Shown piece after piece: positions 1 to 13,954 of a DNA stretch of 64,000 nucleotides. This DNA comes from Strix aluco. Its lineage: Eukaryota; Chordata; Aves; Strigiformes; Strigidae. Numbering within the stretch: position 1 is the stretch's first letter; each line of letters opens with the position of its first letter. Location of the stretch: NCBI RefSeq assembly GCF_031877795.1, contig NC_133932.1, forward strand, positions 568,001-632,000, in the 5' to 3' direction. Below the pieces are notes generated by a model. It was not told the origin of the DNA. It saw nothing but the letters and a program-made list of their open reading frames with translations, and searched no databases. The translations under genes were made by a program, and so were the position numbers.

Positions 1-2111
1 TGGTGGGTGTGTGAACGTACAGTGGGGAACGTGCAGTCCGTTGGCTTGGCTGTGTGAGACAAACTGCTCAGCAACAGCCCGTGTTCGAGCACGTGAGTCC
101 TTGTGCAGCCTCTCAACCCTCCCTTTTCTCATATACTGACAAGCTCGTCCTGTACCACCCCACTTTCTTCCCAAGTGAGATTTCCTTGTCTTCCCACTCT
201 TTCAGGCAGGTATTGTGAGTGGACATACGATGGTATGGATCAAGTTGTATTGGATGACATCTCTAATCATTATGTTAACAGAATTAAACATAGTGACAGG
301 AAGAATGGCTGCCACTCATTTTCTATTTGAGTGTTCTTAAAGACAGACAAGACTTGATGTAAAATGCCTTTGTCACTATATGTTGCATGTGATTTTTAAA
401 TTGTCTTTGTAGGGAAAGTATCTAAAACATTTGTCATTCATTTGGGGATTATTTTACATTCTTTTCATCCTTTGCTCTTGTATTCTTCTGCAATATTATT
501 AGTAGTTAAGAAAATTCCATGAGTACTGTGCTAAATACAACCATGTTGTAAATACTGTTTGTGGTTTTTTTTTTCAAATGTTATTTGTGTGCTAGAGATT
601 GGACACTGGTCTCCTGTTCAAGTGAATGCCTGAGGACCAGGTATCCATTGGTATACTAAAAAGCTGGTTATTAGTGAAAAATGGAAATGTTCACCTCCAA
701 GGATTTATTTTAACAGGACTGTGTTTAGTCCAAGTTTCATTTTATATAAAATTTCAATTTACAGTTTTGCAGCTGTGCATATAAACTTTCTGATGTTTGA
801 GACAAAAAAAAAAAAATCAGTGTTGTTGGATGCTGTGGTGTTTTAGCCCCAGTAGTGATCACTGTGAATCTGCTGGGATTGAAAGAATTTAGGTTTATGT
901 AATGGAAGATAAGAAATTTGTCTTAGTTTTGTACAGCCCCAGTTTTAACTATTTCTCCCTGCGTGACTATGCCACATTGTATAGGTGGGATTTTCACTGG
1001 GAATTGTTTTAAAGTTAACCACCTTCATCTTCAGATGAAATGCACTGATATGGTTCAGCCTCACATATAATCCTTTTCCTTGGCAGATGTCACAGAGCAG
1101 CAGAAAGTCGTGTGTACACCATTACAGAGAAACTGCTTCAGCAAAGCACAGCCGCTGCTGTGCTGGTGCTTTCCCAGGCTCCGAGCTCCTGCTGACCTCC
1201 CCCGAGGGAGCAAAGGTCTGTCTGTGAGCGTGCTCTGTACCTCCCTTACTGCCCTAAGAAATGTGTGCCGACTGGAGCGCTCTGTTTGCAGCTTACTTCC
1301 GTAGCTGTCACTGACCCTGGAGTTGGGAACAGCTCTATACAAGTGAGAAATCAATCCGTGCAGGTGGCCAGCTGTATGTCCTCAATTTTAAATACATTTG
1401 AAAGCATATTTTCAAGTATAGATAACTGCTGCTGCTCTGGGTATATACATGCTGTCTCATACCTCTGCATGCTGTTTTACAACATGCCAGGCAAACTACT
1501 TTCAGTTGTTTAATTTCATTCACATCATCATTTTTAGGCAAAGCTGCCATAGTTGCTCTCCGTTTCATCTAGCCAAACTGAAAGTCCATATAAAATAAAT
1601 GCATTTTTCAAAGGAGATGCTTCATCTTAGCCTAATTACCATGTTTTGCTGTTAATGGATAGAGAGTGGGTCTCCACCCCCTGCAACTTCGTCATTTGTC
1701 TGTACACAACTGTGTCCATGGGTGCATCTGTGTGACCGCAAGGGAGAGATGCAGATGTGGCAGGGGGAGAGCAGGCTGCACCCGCCATGTCCTCAGCTGC
1801 ACTGGTGGTCAGTGTCCGAGGGCAGGTGGGGCAACTCCTTCTGCCTCCCCTTCCCCTGCACTGAGAAAACCCCAGGTTCCTGGTTTTATGTGGAGGCTCT
1901 GCACAGCAGACCTTATCTCACTGTACGGACTGTGTGCCAATCCTGAATAATCGCTGAAGTAAGGCCTGAGGCCCATAGAACTGTACTTAGTGGGACCACA
2001 AAGATGTTTGGGTGAGAAGTAACGCACGAGTATAGCAGACAGTGGTCTGCCTGCTGTTTTCACCAGTTTGGAGCTGGTAATCGCAGCTGGAAAGCAGTGT
2101 GGTACTGCAGG

Positions 2112-2706
2112 TTTATACACAGAATCAGAATCACAGAATCATTCAGGTTGGAAAAGCCCCTCGGGATCATCGAGTCCAACCCTCAGCCCGACTCTACAAA
2201 GGTCTCCCCTACACCACATCCCCCAACAGCTCATCCAAACGACCCTTAAACACACCCAGGGATGGGGACTCCACCCCCTCCCTGGGCAGCCTATTCCACT
2301 CTCTGACTACTCTTTCTGGGAAACATTTTTTCCTCATGTCCAGTCTGAACCTCCCCTGTTGCAGTTTAAAGCCGTTCCCTCTTGTTCTGTCACTAATTCT
2401 CTGAGAGAAGAGACCAGCACCAACCTCTCTACAATGTCCTTTCAGGGAGCTGTAGAGAGTGATGAGGTCTCCCCTCAGCCTTCTCCTCCTCACACTGAAC
2501 AGTCCCAGCTCCTTCAATCGCTCCTCACAGGATTTATTCTCCAGGCCCTTCCCCAGCCTCGTTGCCCTCCTCTGCCCTCGCTCCAGCCCCTCGAGATCTC
2601 TCTCATATTGAGGTGCCCAAAACTGGACACAACCCTCCAGGTGTGGCCTCACCAGTGCAGAGCACAGGGGGACTATCACCTCCCTGCTCCTGCTGGTCAC
2701 ACTATT
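2112..2706 (-). mobile_element. CR1 LINE fragment, 3' end, minus strand
   Basis: Read on the minus strand, this segment encodes a 163-codon open piece of the C-terminal part of CR1 ORF2 just beyond the reverse transcriptase core. Visible hallmarks are [18 protein letters not shown], a [11 protein letters not shown] stretch, an [15 protein letters not shown] stretch and a terminal [20 protein letters not shown] segment. The element's 3' end is at the left, where the plus strand shows the complement of the CR1 tail (AGAATCACAGAATCATTCAG). The copy is truncated at its 5' end near 2,706, as is usual for CR1. It lacks the catalytic domain and cannot move by itself. Its open frame over 160 codons suggests a fairly young copy. 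Confidence 0.93.
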
Positions 2707-2715
2707 TCTAACACA

Positions 2716-2761
2716 AGAGTACCTAGATTTCTAATATATTTCTAATATAGAGTACCTAGAT
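2716..2761. repeat. Short nested direct repeat beside the CR1 5' end
   Basis: A 13-bp word, AGAGTACCTAGAT, occurs twice (2,716-2,728 and 2,749-2,761). The 20-bp spacer is itself a near-duplicate of a TTCTAATATA unit. It lies about 10 bp outside the truncated 5' end of the CR1 copy and may reflect a local duplication during insertion or replication slippage. Confidence 0.7.
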
Positions 2762-5700
2762 CTTCAAGTGGAGTTTTTTTTCTGTGCTTTATTCTGCTTA
2801 GATGTGAGCATGAAACTTCATTATGCTTTGGGTAGACAAGAGTGAATTTGCCATGGTTAAAAGTAATATTTTCTGATGTAAAATGTGAAAACCAGTGTTG
2901 GAGATCTCTCCATTAGTCCCAACACTGTATTAGACTGAAAGAACGTGCAGACTGCTGAGGCTGTTCCTCACCTCAGAGCGAACTGTTCTCTGCAACAAGG
3001 TATCACTGTACCTCTGGTTCACAGAGAGCAAGATGCAGCCGGGGACCCTGTGGAAAAGTTCTGTTGGTTTTTTTTGTCCTATTTTTGGGAGATGGATTTG
3101 TGAAAGCAGGTCAGACAAAGCTTGGGGCTATGTGGCTTGTTGCAAGTATGAACTTTGATTTCCTTCCCTTTCCCTGTTACCAGTAAGTCTCAAAGGAAGA
3201 TATTCTTTAGTAGAATGACTACAATAATTTTATTAACTGTTTGCTTAACTATAGCTTTGTGATTTTTCTGTGCCAGTAAGTATCTCTCTTTCCTATACAG
3301 CAGGTATTGGCACATCATCCTCTGTCACTTCCTTCCTGGAAAGTCTATTCATGACAATAGTCATGAAGGGTTTTGAAAGAGAATTTCTATGCAGAAATTT
3401 CTATGATACTTTCATATCAAATATCATGTTACCTTCTCACACAGGCATACACACAGAGACCTGTACCCAAATACTCTTGGGCTGGCTCTCTAGGTGCCAC
3501 CTTCACCTTTCTCACTGTCTCCTCCATCCCCTTTTGGGTGTCCCTGCCTGGACGTTGGCTATGCAGTGATGGTGCTGTGTGGTGGCGAGTCGCAGGCCCC
3601 ACTGGCTGACTACAGAGCCAGGTGCCAGTGCTGCTGTAGCACCTGACAGGGCCTCTTGCTAAAGGTACTTATTTCAGGATGAGTTGAGGTGCACTTTGAC
3701 TCCCCCCAAAACCCCAGCTTCTTTCTGGCCGTCCGTTTTGCCTGAGGAATGGCAGGGAGGGAGGAGGATCCCAGCACCATTTGTTGTTTGGAGAAAGCCC
3801 CCAAGCAGGAACACAAATACAGTGAGCAGTAGTGAGGATCTGACTGCTGGTGGCACTCACTCATTCCCCTGGCGCTGTTTGGATTTAGCCATCTGGCTCT
3901 GGCCTTGCTTACACCTGTCAGCTGAGGGTGACAGTGCCAATGGCAGGAGTTTGTGAATGTCCCCTTGGAGCTTCACCTGGCCAGCTGGCAGCCTATATCA
4001 TCAACCAAGCATCATCTTCCTCCTCATCTACAACCTTAAGCAGCAAGTCAGTCAACACATCTAGCCATGCCCTCTAATAGAAACAGCCAGCCCCACTAAT
4101 AGAAACAAAGGATTTCAGACTTTCTTTTCTGCACTAGGGGAGGAAATAAAGAACATTTCCTCATTTTATTTTTTTTTTTTTTGCTTTTTTTTCCCTTCTG
4201 TGATGTTCTCCACTAGGATGACCACATCATGCCCATTGGAGCTCACACCTTAGCGGGGTGAAGCCAGCTTATGCTGGTGCTAGAAATTTATAGTAGAGCG
4301 GAGAGAATAGGAAGAGGATGATCCTACCAAGCAGGATCAACCCCAGCCACAGAGAGGTTAGAAGCAAATTGAGGTTTCTCTATGTTAAGACATGAGGCCT
4401 GTTCACTCAGATATGCTTCTCTGTAACTTCCAGTAATGCCATGCTCATGTTTATCATCACAGTGGTACTGTCCTTTTCCATTGCTGTCGTCCTGTCACCT
4501 GTATGCCAGCAAACCTCCCACTGGTTTGGGTGACAGACACTTTTTTGGGCTTATCCTGTGGGGAAGATGTGGTGACCCTCCCTTCAAAACAAGCCCGTCC
4601 CCACCTGCCACTGGGACGCGACAGCACTCCTGCCCCTTTGCCAAGGGGGTCTTTCTGAATACTGTATTTGTGGGCTACAGTCACACCCATACTGCTTTAT
4701 TTTAAGCCACTTCCCACCCCCTCAATGTCTTTAACATTGATGGGGAAATAAGATTTTCACACACACAGGTGGAGAATAGGTGCCACAGTGTCATGGAAAC
4801 TAAGTTGATTCATTAAGCGATAACTTCAGGTATAACCTGACCACTTGAAAATTTAGAGAGATGTATTTGTTTCTCCTCTTTTCTACCAGTGTATAACAAC
4901 TGTTTATAAAACAATCTTAGGCCGCACTAGTTGCTTTTATACTGCGAATCCTTTTACTTCTTGAACTTGATGAATGCATTTGCAGTACTTAAGTAACCCT
5001 CCCATAATGGCCTCTTACTTGAATTCTTACAATAGAAACCTTCCAGGTGAATCTGAATTATCATGTCACAGCCCAAGTTGGCTCCATGGCATGTTGCCTT
5101 AATTATTATTTGTTAGAGAGTCTTAGGACTGCTAGAAAGGTATTTTTCTGTGAAACGCATGGTGTTTATTACATCCTCCAAATAAACTTAACACTCATGA
5201 CTCTGAGCATAAATTGCCAAACAAAAATCAGAAGGAAAGGAAGATGAAATGATCTTAGAGAGTTGAAAGTAACCAAAATGAGAAGTATCTTCAGCAGGTA
5301 AGACTTTTGCTACCTTGTACTCTTTTACTTTTTCAGGCTGATGTATGGCATTGTTTAACCAGCAGGTATGTTAAGAAAAGATGACCTGAATGAAGTGCAG
5401 GAATTCACCAAGTCGTTGTGGCTTAGATGACCTCCCAGGGACTTAGTGACCCCTTTTGCCCTTTGCTTACTGTTAATCTCGAACCCTTCTGCTGAAACTT
5501 TCATGTTGCGTTTCTGTTACAAAGAGCTTTTTGGTGCTGTCACATCAGTGTTTGGCCCTTTGGGTCAAGCGGACCTTTCTACCCTATTTCCTCATGTTAC
5601 CATTCCTGTGTGTTTGCCTTGCAGGAAGCTCTGTATGTGTGTGCCAGTGCTAAATCCATGGCTCCAGGGCATCTTTCCATGATAACTATCTCCTCATGTC

Positions 5701-8700
5701 GGAGTCCACACCACAGTATCATGATGTCCATGTCACCTAAGTGTGTTAGGATCTCCTTACAGACAGGCATGCCATGCTGTACTCTCTCCAGGTTTTTCCC
5801 CCCTTAAGAATCACAACAGTTTAAAATGGTGCTGAGGAGAACTGTTCAGCCATAAGTGGTTTTAAAAGGAGAAGCAGTGCAGGATCAGTGTAAAGCACTA
5901 AGTGGAAAGGAGACTAAATTCAATATGATCTTTAGTCCTGTCTGTACTCTGGCTGAAACTGAGTAACTTCTTTGGAACTGTAAAGGGATTTGAGCATGTG
6001 TTCATCTATTAATTTATTATTTTTTTTATATCTGTGCTATTTGCAGCAAGCCTTATATTGCAGCCCTGAAGCCACACTTTCTCATATTGTACAAAATAGT
6101 GTGGATAAAACATCCCTCAGCATACTGAAATGCACATCCATATATGTAATCATTGTGCATATAGTCACACATCTGTTTTTCTCTTACTTTCAGAATGATA
6201 CAGGCTATTGGCATAGCTGTGTGTCTTACATTAGTTTAAACAGGTAAAATCAGACAATGTATATTCTGTTGCACATGCTGATATCCTTTTATTTTCCCAT
6301 TTCCTTTAGACAGTGATAATGAAAACTGATGTTTTGAAATTGAGGATTTCATTATCCAAAAAAACCCTTCACGCTGACATGCAGAACTGGTCTAGCAGAA
6401 AAAAGCATATCTGATCCAAGTCATCATCAATTGCTCTCTAATTATGATGACAATACAGAAATGAAGCAAGCTTACCTTAGCTCAGGAGACTGTTTTTTGC
6501 TGTATCCCAGGCAGCGTCCTCTCCTTATTCACTTGAAAAGGGAAAATCCACTTGAATAAGGAAAAATAAATACTAGAAGAGTGAGGGATTTAAGGAGTCC
6601 TCATCCGAGCTCCTGATCCACTTGTTTTTAGTGAATCGCAAAAACCTCAACCCTAGTAGTAGCTCAGAGCGCCTTTCCTCTCCTCGTGTGTTCTGTGGGC
6701 TGAGAATCTGCAAGAATAGACCTGAGACGGTGCTGCAAGAGAGAGACAGTGGGGGGACCTTGGCACGGAGTTGGACCAAACTCTAAATATAGCCCAACCC
6801 ACTTTCCGTGCTGTTCTCTTCACACTCTGAAGGCAGATGACCTTGTCAGAAGACTGACCTCCCAGCATGTCACACTCTACAAAGAGAGGATCTAAGGGAA
6901 CAGGACTGCAACGTAAAAGGACAGAAAAGCAATCAACCATCTGCTTGCAGCAAATGAATGTAGGTAGGAGCTCTATTTTTATGGCAGTTGCAACTGATCG
7001 AGTCATAATGTGCTTTATTTGATCATTTAGACAAATGAGCCGCATGCCAGTTCACAAAAGACCTGTACCGATGAGAGATTGCATTGTAATTGTTAGTCTT
7101 AAATAGAGAGCACTGACATGGATGAAAAGCCTGTTGCCTTTCCTCCTCTCAAAAACCTTAACGTATCAGAGTGTGTGGTATTTCCCTAAAAGCTCCTGTC
7201 TATAAGAAATTATCCTTCCTTCCACTTGCTCTTATAGTAAGACTTTTTGGAAAAGTGAGTTAAATCCACAAATGTATATTCTCATACCATATAAATTTTA
7301 GATGCTAGCATAACTTAAAAGGGCAGTACAGCCTGCAATATCAGAAACCAAACTGCAGAGAAATGTGTAGTGTGTGCAGGGGAGGAAGCAAGAGAGTAAG
7401 AGGCATAGAAACATAACCCTTGGGCCTTAGATAGGGAACTGCTTTTCAACAGATGTTCTGTAATCCAGGGATTTTGCCATTCTAACTATGTGGCAACATG
7501 TCAGGGTATTTTGTTCTTAACCTGAAGGAGAGTTTAACTTGATATGAGTCAACTTGATACGCTGTCAAACAGGGACCTGATATTCCTATGTCATATGAAG
7601 ACTTCTGAATAAAAAAAGTGCAGAAAGCTGAGCTACTCACAGGGTCTTCTCTCACGTTCTGTGTTAAGACATGTAGGAGAGTTGGGATAAAAGCTTGTTT
7701 GCAGTATTGTTCTTCAGTGGGATGTATTTGTTGGTGGTAACATATCTAAGTATATGCTACATTATATGCATGGATGCAATTATCAATATTCAGAGAAAAC
7801 CTGAGAAAACATCAGGACTGTGATAACCTTACACTATAGGTGTGTATGTCTGCAAAATATGCATGGGCCAAAAAGGCGTGAATGGTATCAGTGGTCACTA
7901 AAGTAGAAATGTGCATCTATGAACAATAATTTGGGCTGTTAAGTTTTTATGAAGTGTACTATATATTTTTCTGATTGAAGCTGACTATTTTTGGCAAGTT
8001 CCACTGTGTAATTTTATCATGATCCATCAACTTAAGCCACAGGGTCAGCCAGACTCAGTGTGTTACCTTCACAGCAAGAACTACAGCTGTAAGCCACAGC
8101 TGCTTCCCAAGGTGGTGAGAGAACAGTGGAAAGTGTGAATGTCCTGCAGTATGAAGGGAGGCATCACATCTGGGACCATACTACATTCCTGGGCAAAACT
8201 TGCTCATAGTCAGACCTCGGCTAAAGCCCACCTGTTGAGTAGTTTTATGGATTTATCCAAGTTCCTCTTTCCTCCCAATTTCCCTATTTTTTCCCCATTA
8301 ACAAGAATAAATGTTTATTAGGAGTGAACATTGTAACAAATGAATGATGCTGGTGTTTGACTTTGGAGAGAGGACCCAAAAAAGGAATGAGTCTGCCTCC
8401 AGATAGACAAATGTTGAGTGACATACTAGCACTGTGTAAGTAGTGAAATTCCAAATGCCCGTGATACCGACATCATTAAACAGCGATAGCATCCTGTTAT
8501 CCTTGCCCCAGCGTGGTACCCTGATGCGATCCAGACCACCCCAACCAGTTCCAGCTCCCCAGTGCCACTGCTACTTCTGCCCGACTGCAAGTGCTGGGAT
8601 ATTGAAATCACCGCAGATCCCCTCACCCAGAGCATGAAGGAGATGAGGATAAGGGAGGGAATGTGTACAGCGTGAGCTGTTACTCTTCACTCTCAGCAGC

Positions 8701-11039
8701 AAACTGCTGGAGCAGTTTCCATACCTGATAGATCACCAGTTCTTAGAAAGAGGAGGAATCGCAGTGCTTGGTGGGTCCTAAAGCACAGGAGCAGTCAGAC
8801 TTTGCCAGGAGCTGTGACACCAGCTTCTCCTATATGAAGACTTTGGAGAAGGGGTGATTTCTTGCTTACACAAATAATGTGCTGGGTGGCTCTGGGGAGG
8901 GAGTGTTAATTTTGGGGGAGACTTTTATAGAGTGGTACTGTTTGTGTGTAAGGGGTTGTAAGTGTTGCGTGACCAACCCCAGTAATGCGAACTTCCTGAG
9001 GGGAGGGGAAGAGGCTTTAAGAGTGATTGCATTAGTTCTTCAAGATGGATGGAACAGTATTTTGACAGCTGTATACACTCAAGCTTTCTTTAGGATGGCT
9101 TTTGCATGAGTTTCTACACCACCAAGTGAGAAATGTAGTAGGCAGGCAGGCTCTAGTTTGTGCCTAGCTTTTCCTGGGCTCATAATTTGTTTTATGATGT
9201 CCGATGGTCTTTCCACTTCTTTGCAGACAGTTTTTCTCTTTGACTACCCAGCCTTCCTTGGTAGCATTTCCTCTGGAATGATTTGGGTTTCTAGACCCCT
9301 GCCTGTTTCCTCTCTCAGATGCCTCTGCTGGGATTGACAGCTATTTCAAGCCAACCTTGTAAGGTTCCTCCTCATATGTACAATCCCCTTCATGGTGCAT
9401 TCTGTAACCAGTATTTGTGAACTAATTTTTCTTTTGATTAAACCCAAATTCCTAGGCACTTCTAGTTGTTCAAAGATCCCATGGAGCATTTTATAAGGTG
9501 AGATATGTGAACCATAATGTCTCGGCCAATTTCCAGCATGGTCAACTGCAGTCTGGCTTGCCTCACTCCCCTACTTTTCAGAATTGGATAGTGTTTCCTT
9601 TTACTGTCATAAAACGTCGCACAGTATTGCTGGCATCCTTTTGAGAGGTCTCTGAAGTGACTGTAGGGTATATAATGCCTGGCATCTGTCAAGAGGAGAA
9701 GCCCTTTTTCAAAGCTCAAGTATTTAATTTTGTAATGTTCATCCAGTAGGTTTGTGAACAGCCAAAACCAATGCTACTTAAGAACAAACAAAACAGTCTC
9801 CCACTTCCCCATCTCTTTAGAAATACACTTTTAAACTGAATTTGGAGATTTGAGATTATGGGATGTTTCAGCATAAAGAATAGTTTTTTGAGAGAACAAA
9901 AGAAAGAGTAATGAGGAGACTGCAGTGTCTTCTGGATGCTATCTGAGCCTTCGCTCGTGGTGTCACTGGTGAAGGGTACTGGAGCAAACAGAACTGACTT
10001 GTGCTCTGCTGATGTATTATTGTATCTTCAGGCTCTGGTTGCTTTTGTTTGTCAGGCCCGTCATGGAGATATTAAGTTGGATAGCAAGCAATAAAAGGGC
10101 CTGTCATATTCCTAACATGTCAAATCTTTGTGTTTTCCCTTTGTGTACCATGGGTTTTAAAACTACAGTGACTGAATGAACATTGAGTTCTCCCTTCTTA
10201 CTTTGGTGATGCCATTATTCCTTGTTCAAGGCAGCGATAGGATGTCAAGTTCAACCCTTTTTCATTACAAGGAGGGTGGCCTACTATCACTTTCCGGGAT
10301 TTTTCTAACATTTCTGTCTTGTAAGGCAATATTTAAAACTGAAAAAGTCAAATTATGAATAGGCCTGGGTTGTAGCTGTACTACAAGCTGAGCCTAACCT
10401 TGATCATGTAAAGCTTATTCTTCTGTGCTTACTTGTGTACAACAGAGGATTTTCTCTGTTCTCATTCTCCAGTGTGCACTTTATTTTGTCTTTTGGTTCA
10501 CTCACAGTCAGCAAGTACAGATGTGTCAAAAGCGAGTTTGGAAGTACCTATTTTGAATATTAAAGAGAAAGTGTTAAAAATAAGGGAGAAAGGAGAGGTA
10601 GTTGTTAGAAGTACTCTGTGGGAGATCCTTTGCATGGCAGATAGTTATGTCAGTGTGCTAAAAATTTTCTATCATATCAGAGCGTAGTGAAAATTAATTT
10701 GATATTACTGCATTAAGACCTCTTCTTTTTTGTTTGAACAGGCAGTGATTTTAATTTAAATTAGCATTCAGTGTAAGAAAGAGGAACCTAAACTGAATAT
10801 CCTGTCACTAGATTTATCGGGCAAAAAAAATTTTGTGATACATGTGCCTTCTGAACTGCTCAGGGAAGGGGTTCACATTTTTATAAGAATGTTGTCTTTG
10901 TAGTACAAGCTATTGCCAATACTTAGAAACTATTACAGGGAATTCCTACAGACTGTGAGAAACTCTGGCTTGGTACAGGCTTAGGCTGGATGGACTGGGA
11001 AGGAGAGTTTATGCCATTTGAATATTACCTAGTGCGACA
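2762..11039. other. Intronic stretch with no recognised feature
   Basis: This stretch was read on both strands. All open frames are under 135 codons, show no known domain, and lack consistent splice signals. It is AT-rich unique sequence with a poly-T-rich tract at about 4,165-4,193. I see no further CR1 tail, RNA gene or promoter-like GC-rich island. Confidence 0.5.
4167..4193. repeat. Poly-T-rich tract
   Basis: This is an interrupted run of T residues (two T tracts separated by GC). It is a simple low-complexity repeat with no retroposon signature visible around it. Confidence 0.7.
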
Positions 11040-12391
11040 AAATCCAGGATCCAGGAAATTATAGGCACATCAGTCTTATTTCATTCCCCGGGAAAGTTAT
11101 GGAACAAACCCTTCTGGGGGCTATCACAAGTCAAATGAAGCAGACGATTGGGAAAAGCCAGCACGGATTCACCAAGTGCGAATTGTGCTTGACAAACCTG
11201 ATCACCTTCTACAACAAAGTAACCTGCTTGGGCGATGTGGGGCGAGCGGTGGACATTGTCTACCTGGATTTCTCTGAGGCTTTTGAAATGGTTCCCCACA
11301 GCCTCCTCCTAGAGAAACTGATGTGTTACGGTCTAGACAAGTGGTCTGTGGGTGGGTGGGGAACTGGCTGACAGGCCGCACCCAGAGGGTGGTGGGAAAT
11401 AGCTCCTTTTCACACTGGCAACCTGTCACCTGTGGGGTCCCCCAGGGATCAGTATTGGGCCCAATGCTGTTTAATCTTCATAAGCGACCGGGGTGATGGG
11501 ATCAAGCGTGCCCTGATGAACTTTTCTGATGGTACCAAAGTGAGTGGGGAAGCGGACACTTCGGAAGGGAGAGCCACCCTGCAGGGAGACCTGGATAGGC
11601 TGGAAGCGCGGGCTGGCAAGAACCTTATGAAGTTCAACAAGGACAAGTGTAAGGCCTTGCACCTGGGAGAACATAATCCAGGAGCCCAGCACAGCCTGGG
11701 CTCTACCCGACTGGGGAGCAGCTCTGTGGAAAGGGACCTGGGGGTCCTGGCGGACAACAAGCTCAACAGGAGTGAACAGTGTGCTGCAGCGGCACAGAAA
11801 GCCAACGGGGTGCTGGGCTGCATCAGCAAAGGCATCACCAGCAGAGATAAAGGAGTCGTTATCCCACTCTACTCAGCGCTTGTCAGGCCGCACCTGGAAT
11901 ACCGTGTTCAGTTCTGGTCCCTGATATAAAAACCAGATGTGGACAGGCTGGAGAGGGTCCAGAGAAGGGCCACAGAGATGATCAGAGGACTGGGAAGCCT
12001 GGCATGTGAGGGAAGGCTGAGAGAACTGGGTTTGTTGACAAAAGAAGGCTTAGGGGAGACCTTATCACCATGTTCCAGTGTTTGAAGGGTGGCTGCAAAG
12101 AAGATGGAGACTCCCTTTTTACAAGGAGTCACATGGAAAAGATGAGGGGTAATGGGTACAGGGTACTCCTGGGGAGATTCCAATTGGAGACAAGAGGAAA
12201 ATCACAATGAGAACAACCGACCACTGGAATAATCTCCCCAGGGAAGTGGTGGATTCCCCAACACTGGACACTTTTAAGATTCACCTGGACAGGGTGCTGG
12301 GCCATCTTGTCTAGAGCGTGTGTTTGCCAGGAAAGGTTGGACCAGATGATCCTTGAGGTCCCTTCCAAACTGGTATTCTATGATTCTATGA
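11040..12391 (+). mobile_element. CR1 LINE fragment with degenerate reverse transcriptase
   Basis: This 5'-truncated CR1 copy on the plus strand is about 1.35 kb long. The reverse transcriptase region is readable in pieces: SQHGFTKCELCLTNLITF, the first catalytic-aspartate motif in VYLDFSEAFEMVPHSLL, a GVPQGS-like stretch in another frame (near 11,436), and the C-terminal [15 protein letters not shown]. The second catalytic motif, normally FADD-like, reads FSDG here. At least two frame changes (near 11,350 and 11,440-11,490) and a stop after QFWSLI break the frame. It ends with tandem ATTCTATG units at about 12,374-12,391, the diagnostic CR1 tail. It is clearly dead as an autonomous element. 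Confidence 0.95.
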
Positions 12392-13954
12392 AAATTAAAG
12401 TGCTTTTTATTTTTTGATAGGACTGTGTCTGTTTCTGTTCAGTCACACATTGTATGCCCTTCAAGTGTGCCTTACAATTACACTTTAAAATACCTTTTTT
12501 AAAGTACCATGTCAGGTACTTTAAGTCTGCAGTTCAAGGCATCCTTGCAGATATGAAAACTTACTCTTGTGCTGGAATAGGTCTGTTTTGGAAGAAGAGT
12601 CCTTAGTTCATAGAGGTGGGAAGGGAAAACAGTGCCCAAACCTTGGGCGACCATGGTTGGTTTGGGATGATGGAGCACTGGCACCACATGTAGTTGCCAT
12701 GGAGATTATCTCAGCCCAGGCAGGGAGACAGCTCTGTTCTCTGTTGCAATGGGCTGACAGGGAAAGTTGACAAAAGGACAGTAACTAACTAGTAGTCACC
12801 TGCAACAGAGCTTCAGGTGCAACTTCTTACCTCCTAGTAACAGTAACAAATACCATCTGACTCTCAGTTTTTTCTCTTTAGTTCCAAATTGTTGAAATAC
12901 TCAAGTATTTTAAGGCCTTCATTTGATTCATGGCCCTGAAAACTTTGTGAGTGTTAAAACTGGAACTGCAAAAACTAAAATACAAAAAAAAAAAAAAAAA
13001 AAAAAAGGAATATCTTCATTAGTTTTTGAAGCACACACTGTGTAGCCATGTTGTCATTCTTCCTTACATCAAAGATTTCAACTGAGCTGTAATATTATGT
13101 CTTTTGATGCAATTAAATATTCTTTTTTCATTTCCTGTCAGTATGTATGTTCTTACTGATTTCTAAGACTAAATCTTGGTTTACTATACTATTTAAAATG
13201 ATTTAGCTAATCCTTATTCAAGGAGGTAAGGGGATGGGTTTGTTTTTTATTCTGTGATCTGTCATCTGGATTTCTCCATCGTGCCACTGCAGATGATGCA
13301 TGTCCATGATGAGGAGAGTTATTTATCTTTCTGGGGGTGCCAGCAAATCCTTTCTAATTTAGTCAGAGCAATTTGAGAAATGAAGATGGTACTGACGCTG
13401 TTGTAGCTATTTTTGATGCAGTGGTTATGTGGTGATCTTCCCCAAGGACAGATTACTTTTGTAACTAACATTTTATCACATTTACTAGCAATTTCTAAAG
13501 TATTGTCATAGTAAATAGCCAGCAACTGCTCTGAAGAACCATATTAATACTAAAATTTGCTTTCTTAGCCATTCTGTGTGGCTGGTCTGGAGATCCCCAA
13601 AAGAGTTTCATAGCTAGTACACCATGTGCTCCAGGGTATCTGAGCTGCTATTAGACTTCTCAACAGGAAAATTCAAAGCTCTCCGTTGCCTACAGAGGGA
13701 ACTTAAAGAGGATTGACCTGGTAGACATGAGAGAGATCCTCCTTTCGGGATTAACAGTGCTGGTGACACACAGCAGAATAATTTGGGTTCTGTCCAGGAG
13801 GTGGCTTGAACTGCTGCTTGTGTGTTGTACCACTGGCTTCCATACCTGCTTCTCCCACTGCTATGCGGAACCTTTCCCTTCTGTCAGGGAAGTAGTTGAG
13901 CTTGAAATGCTTTTAAATATTTAGAATGTTGATCCTTTTTCCTTAGTTAATGAG
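12392..13954. other. Intronic stretch with a long poly-A tract
   Basis: AT-rich sequence between two CR1 fragments. The only structured item seen is the adenine homopolymer near 13,000, listed separately. No exon or RNA gene was recognised. Confidence 0.5.
12984..13006. repeat. Poly-A homopolymer (23 A)
   Basis: An uninterrupted run of 23 adenines. No processed gene copy is recognisable upstream of it, so it is called a simple repeat rather than a retroposon tail. Confidence 0.85.

Noticed and set aside
2068..2745. 225-codon plus-strand open frame
   Set aside because: It is the complement of the CR1 ORF2 fragment on the minus strand; the proline- and serine-rich translation is a shadow of that element.
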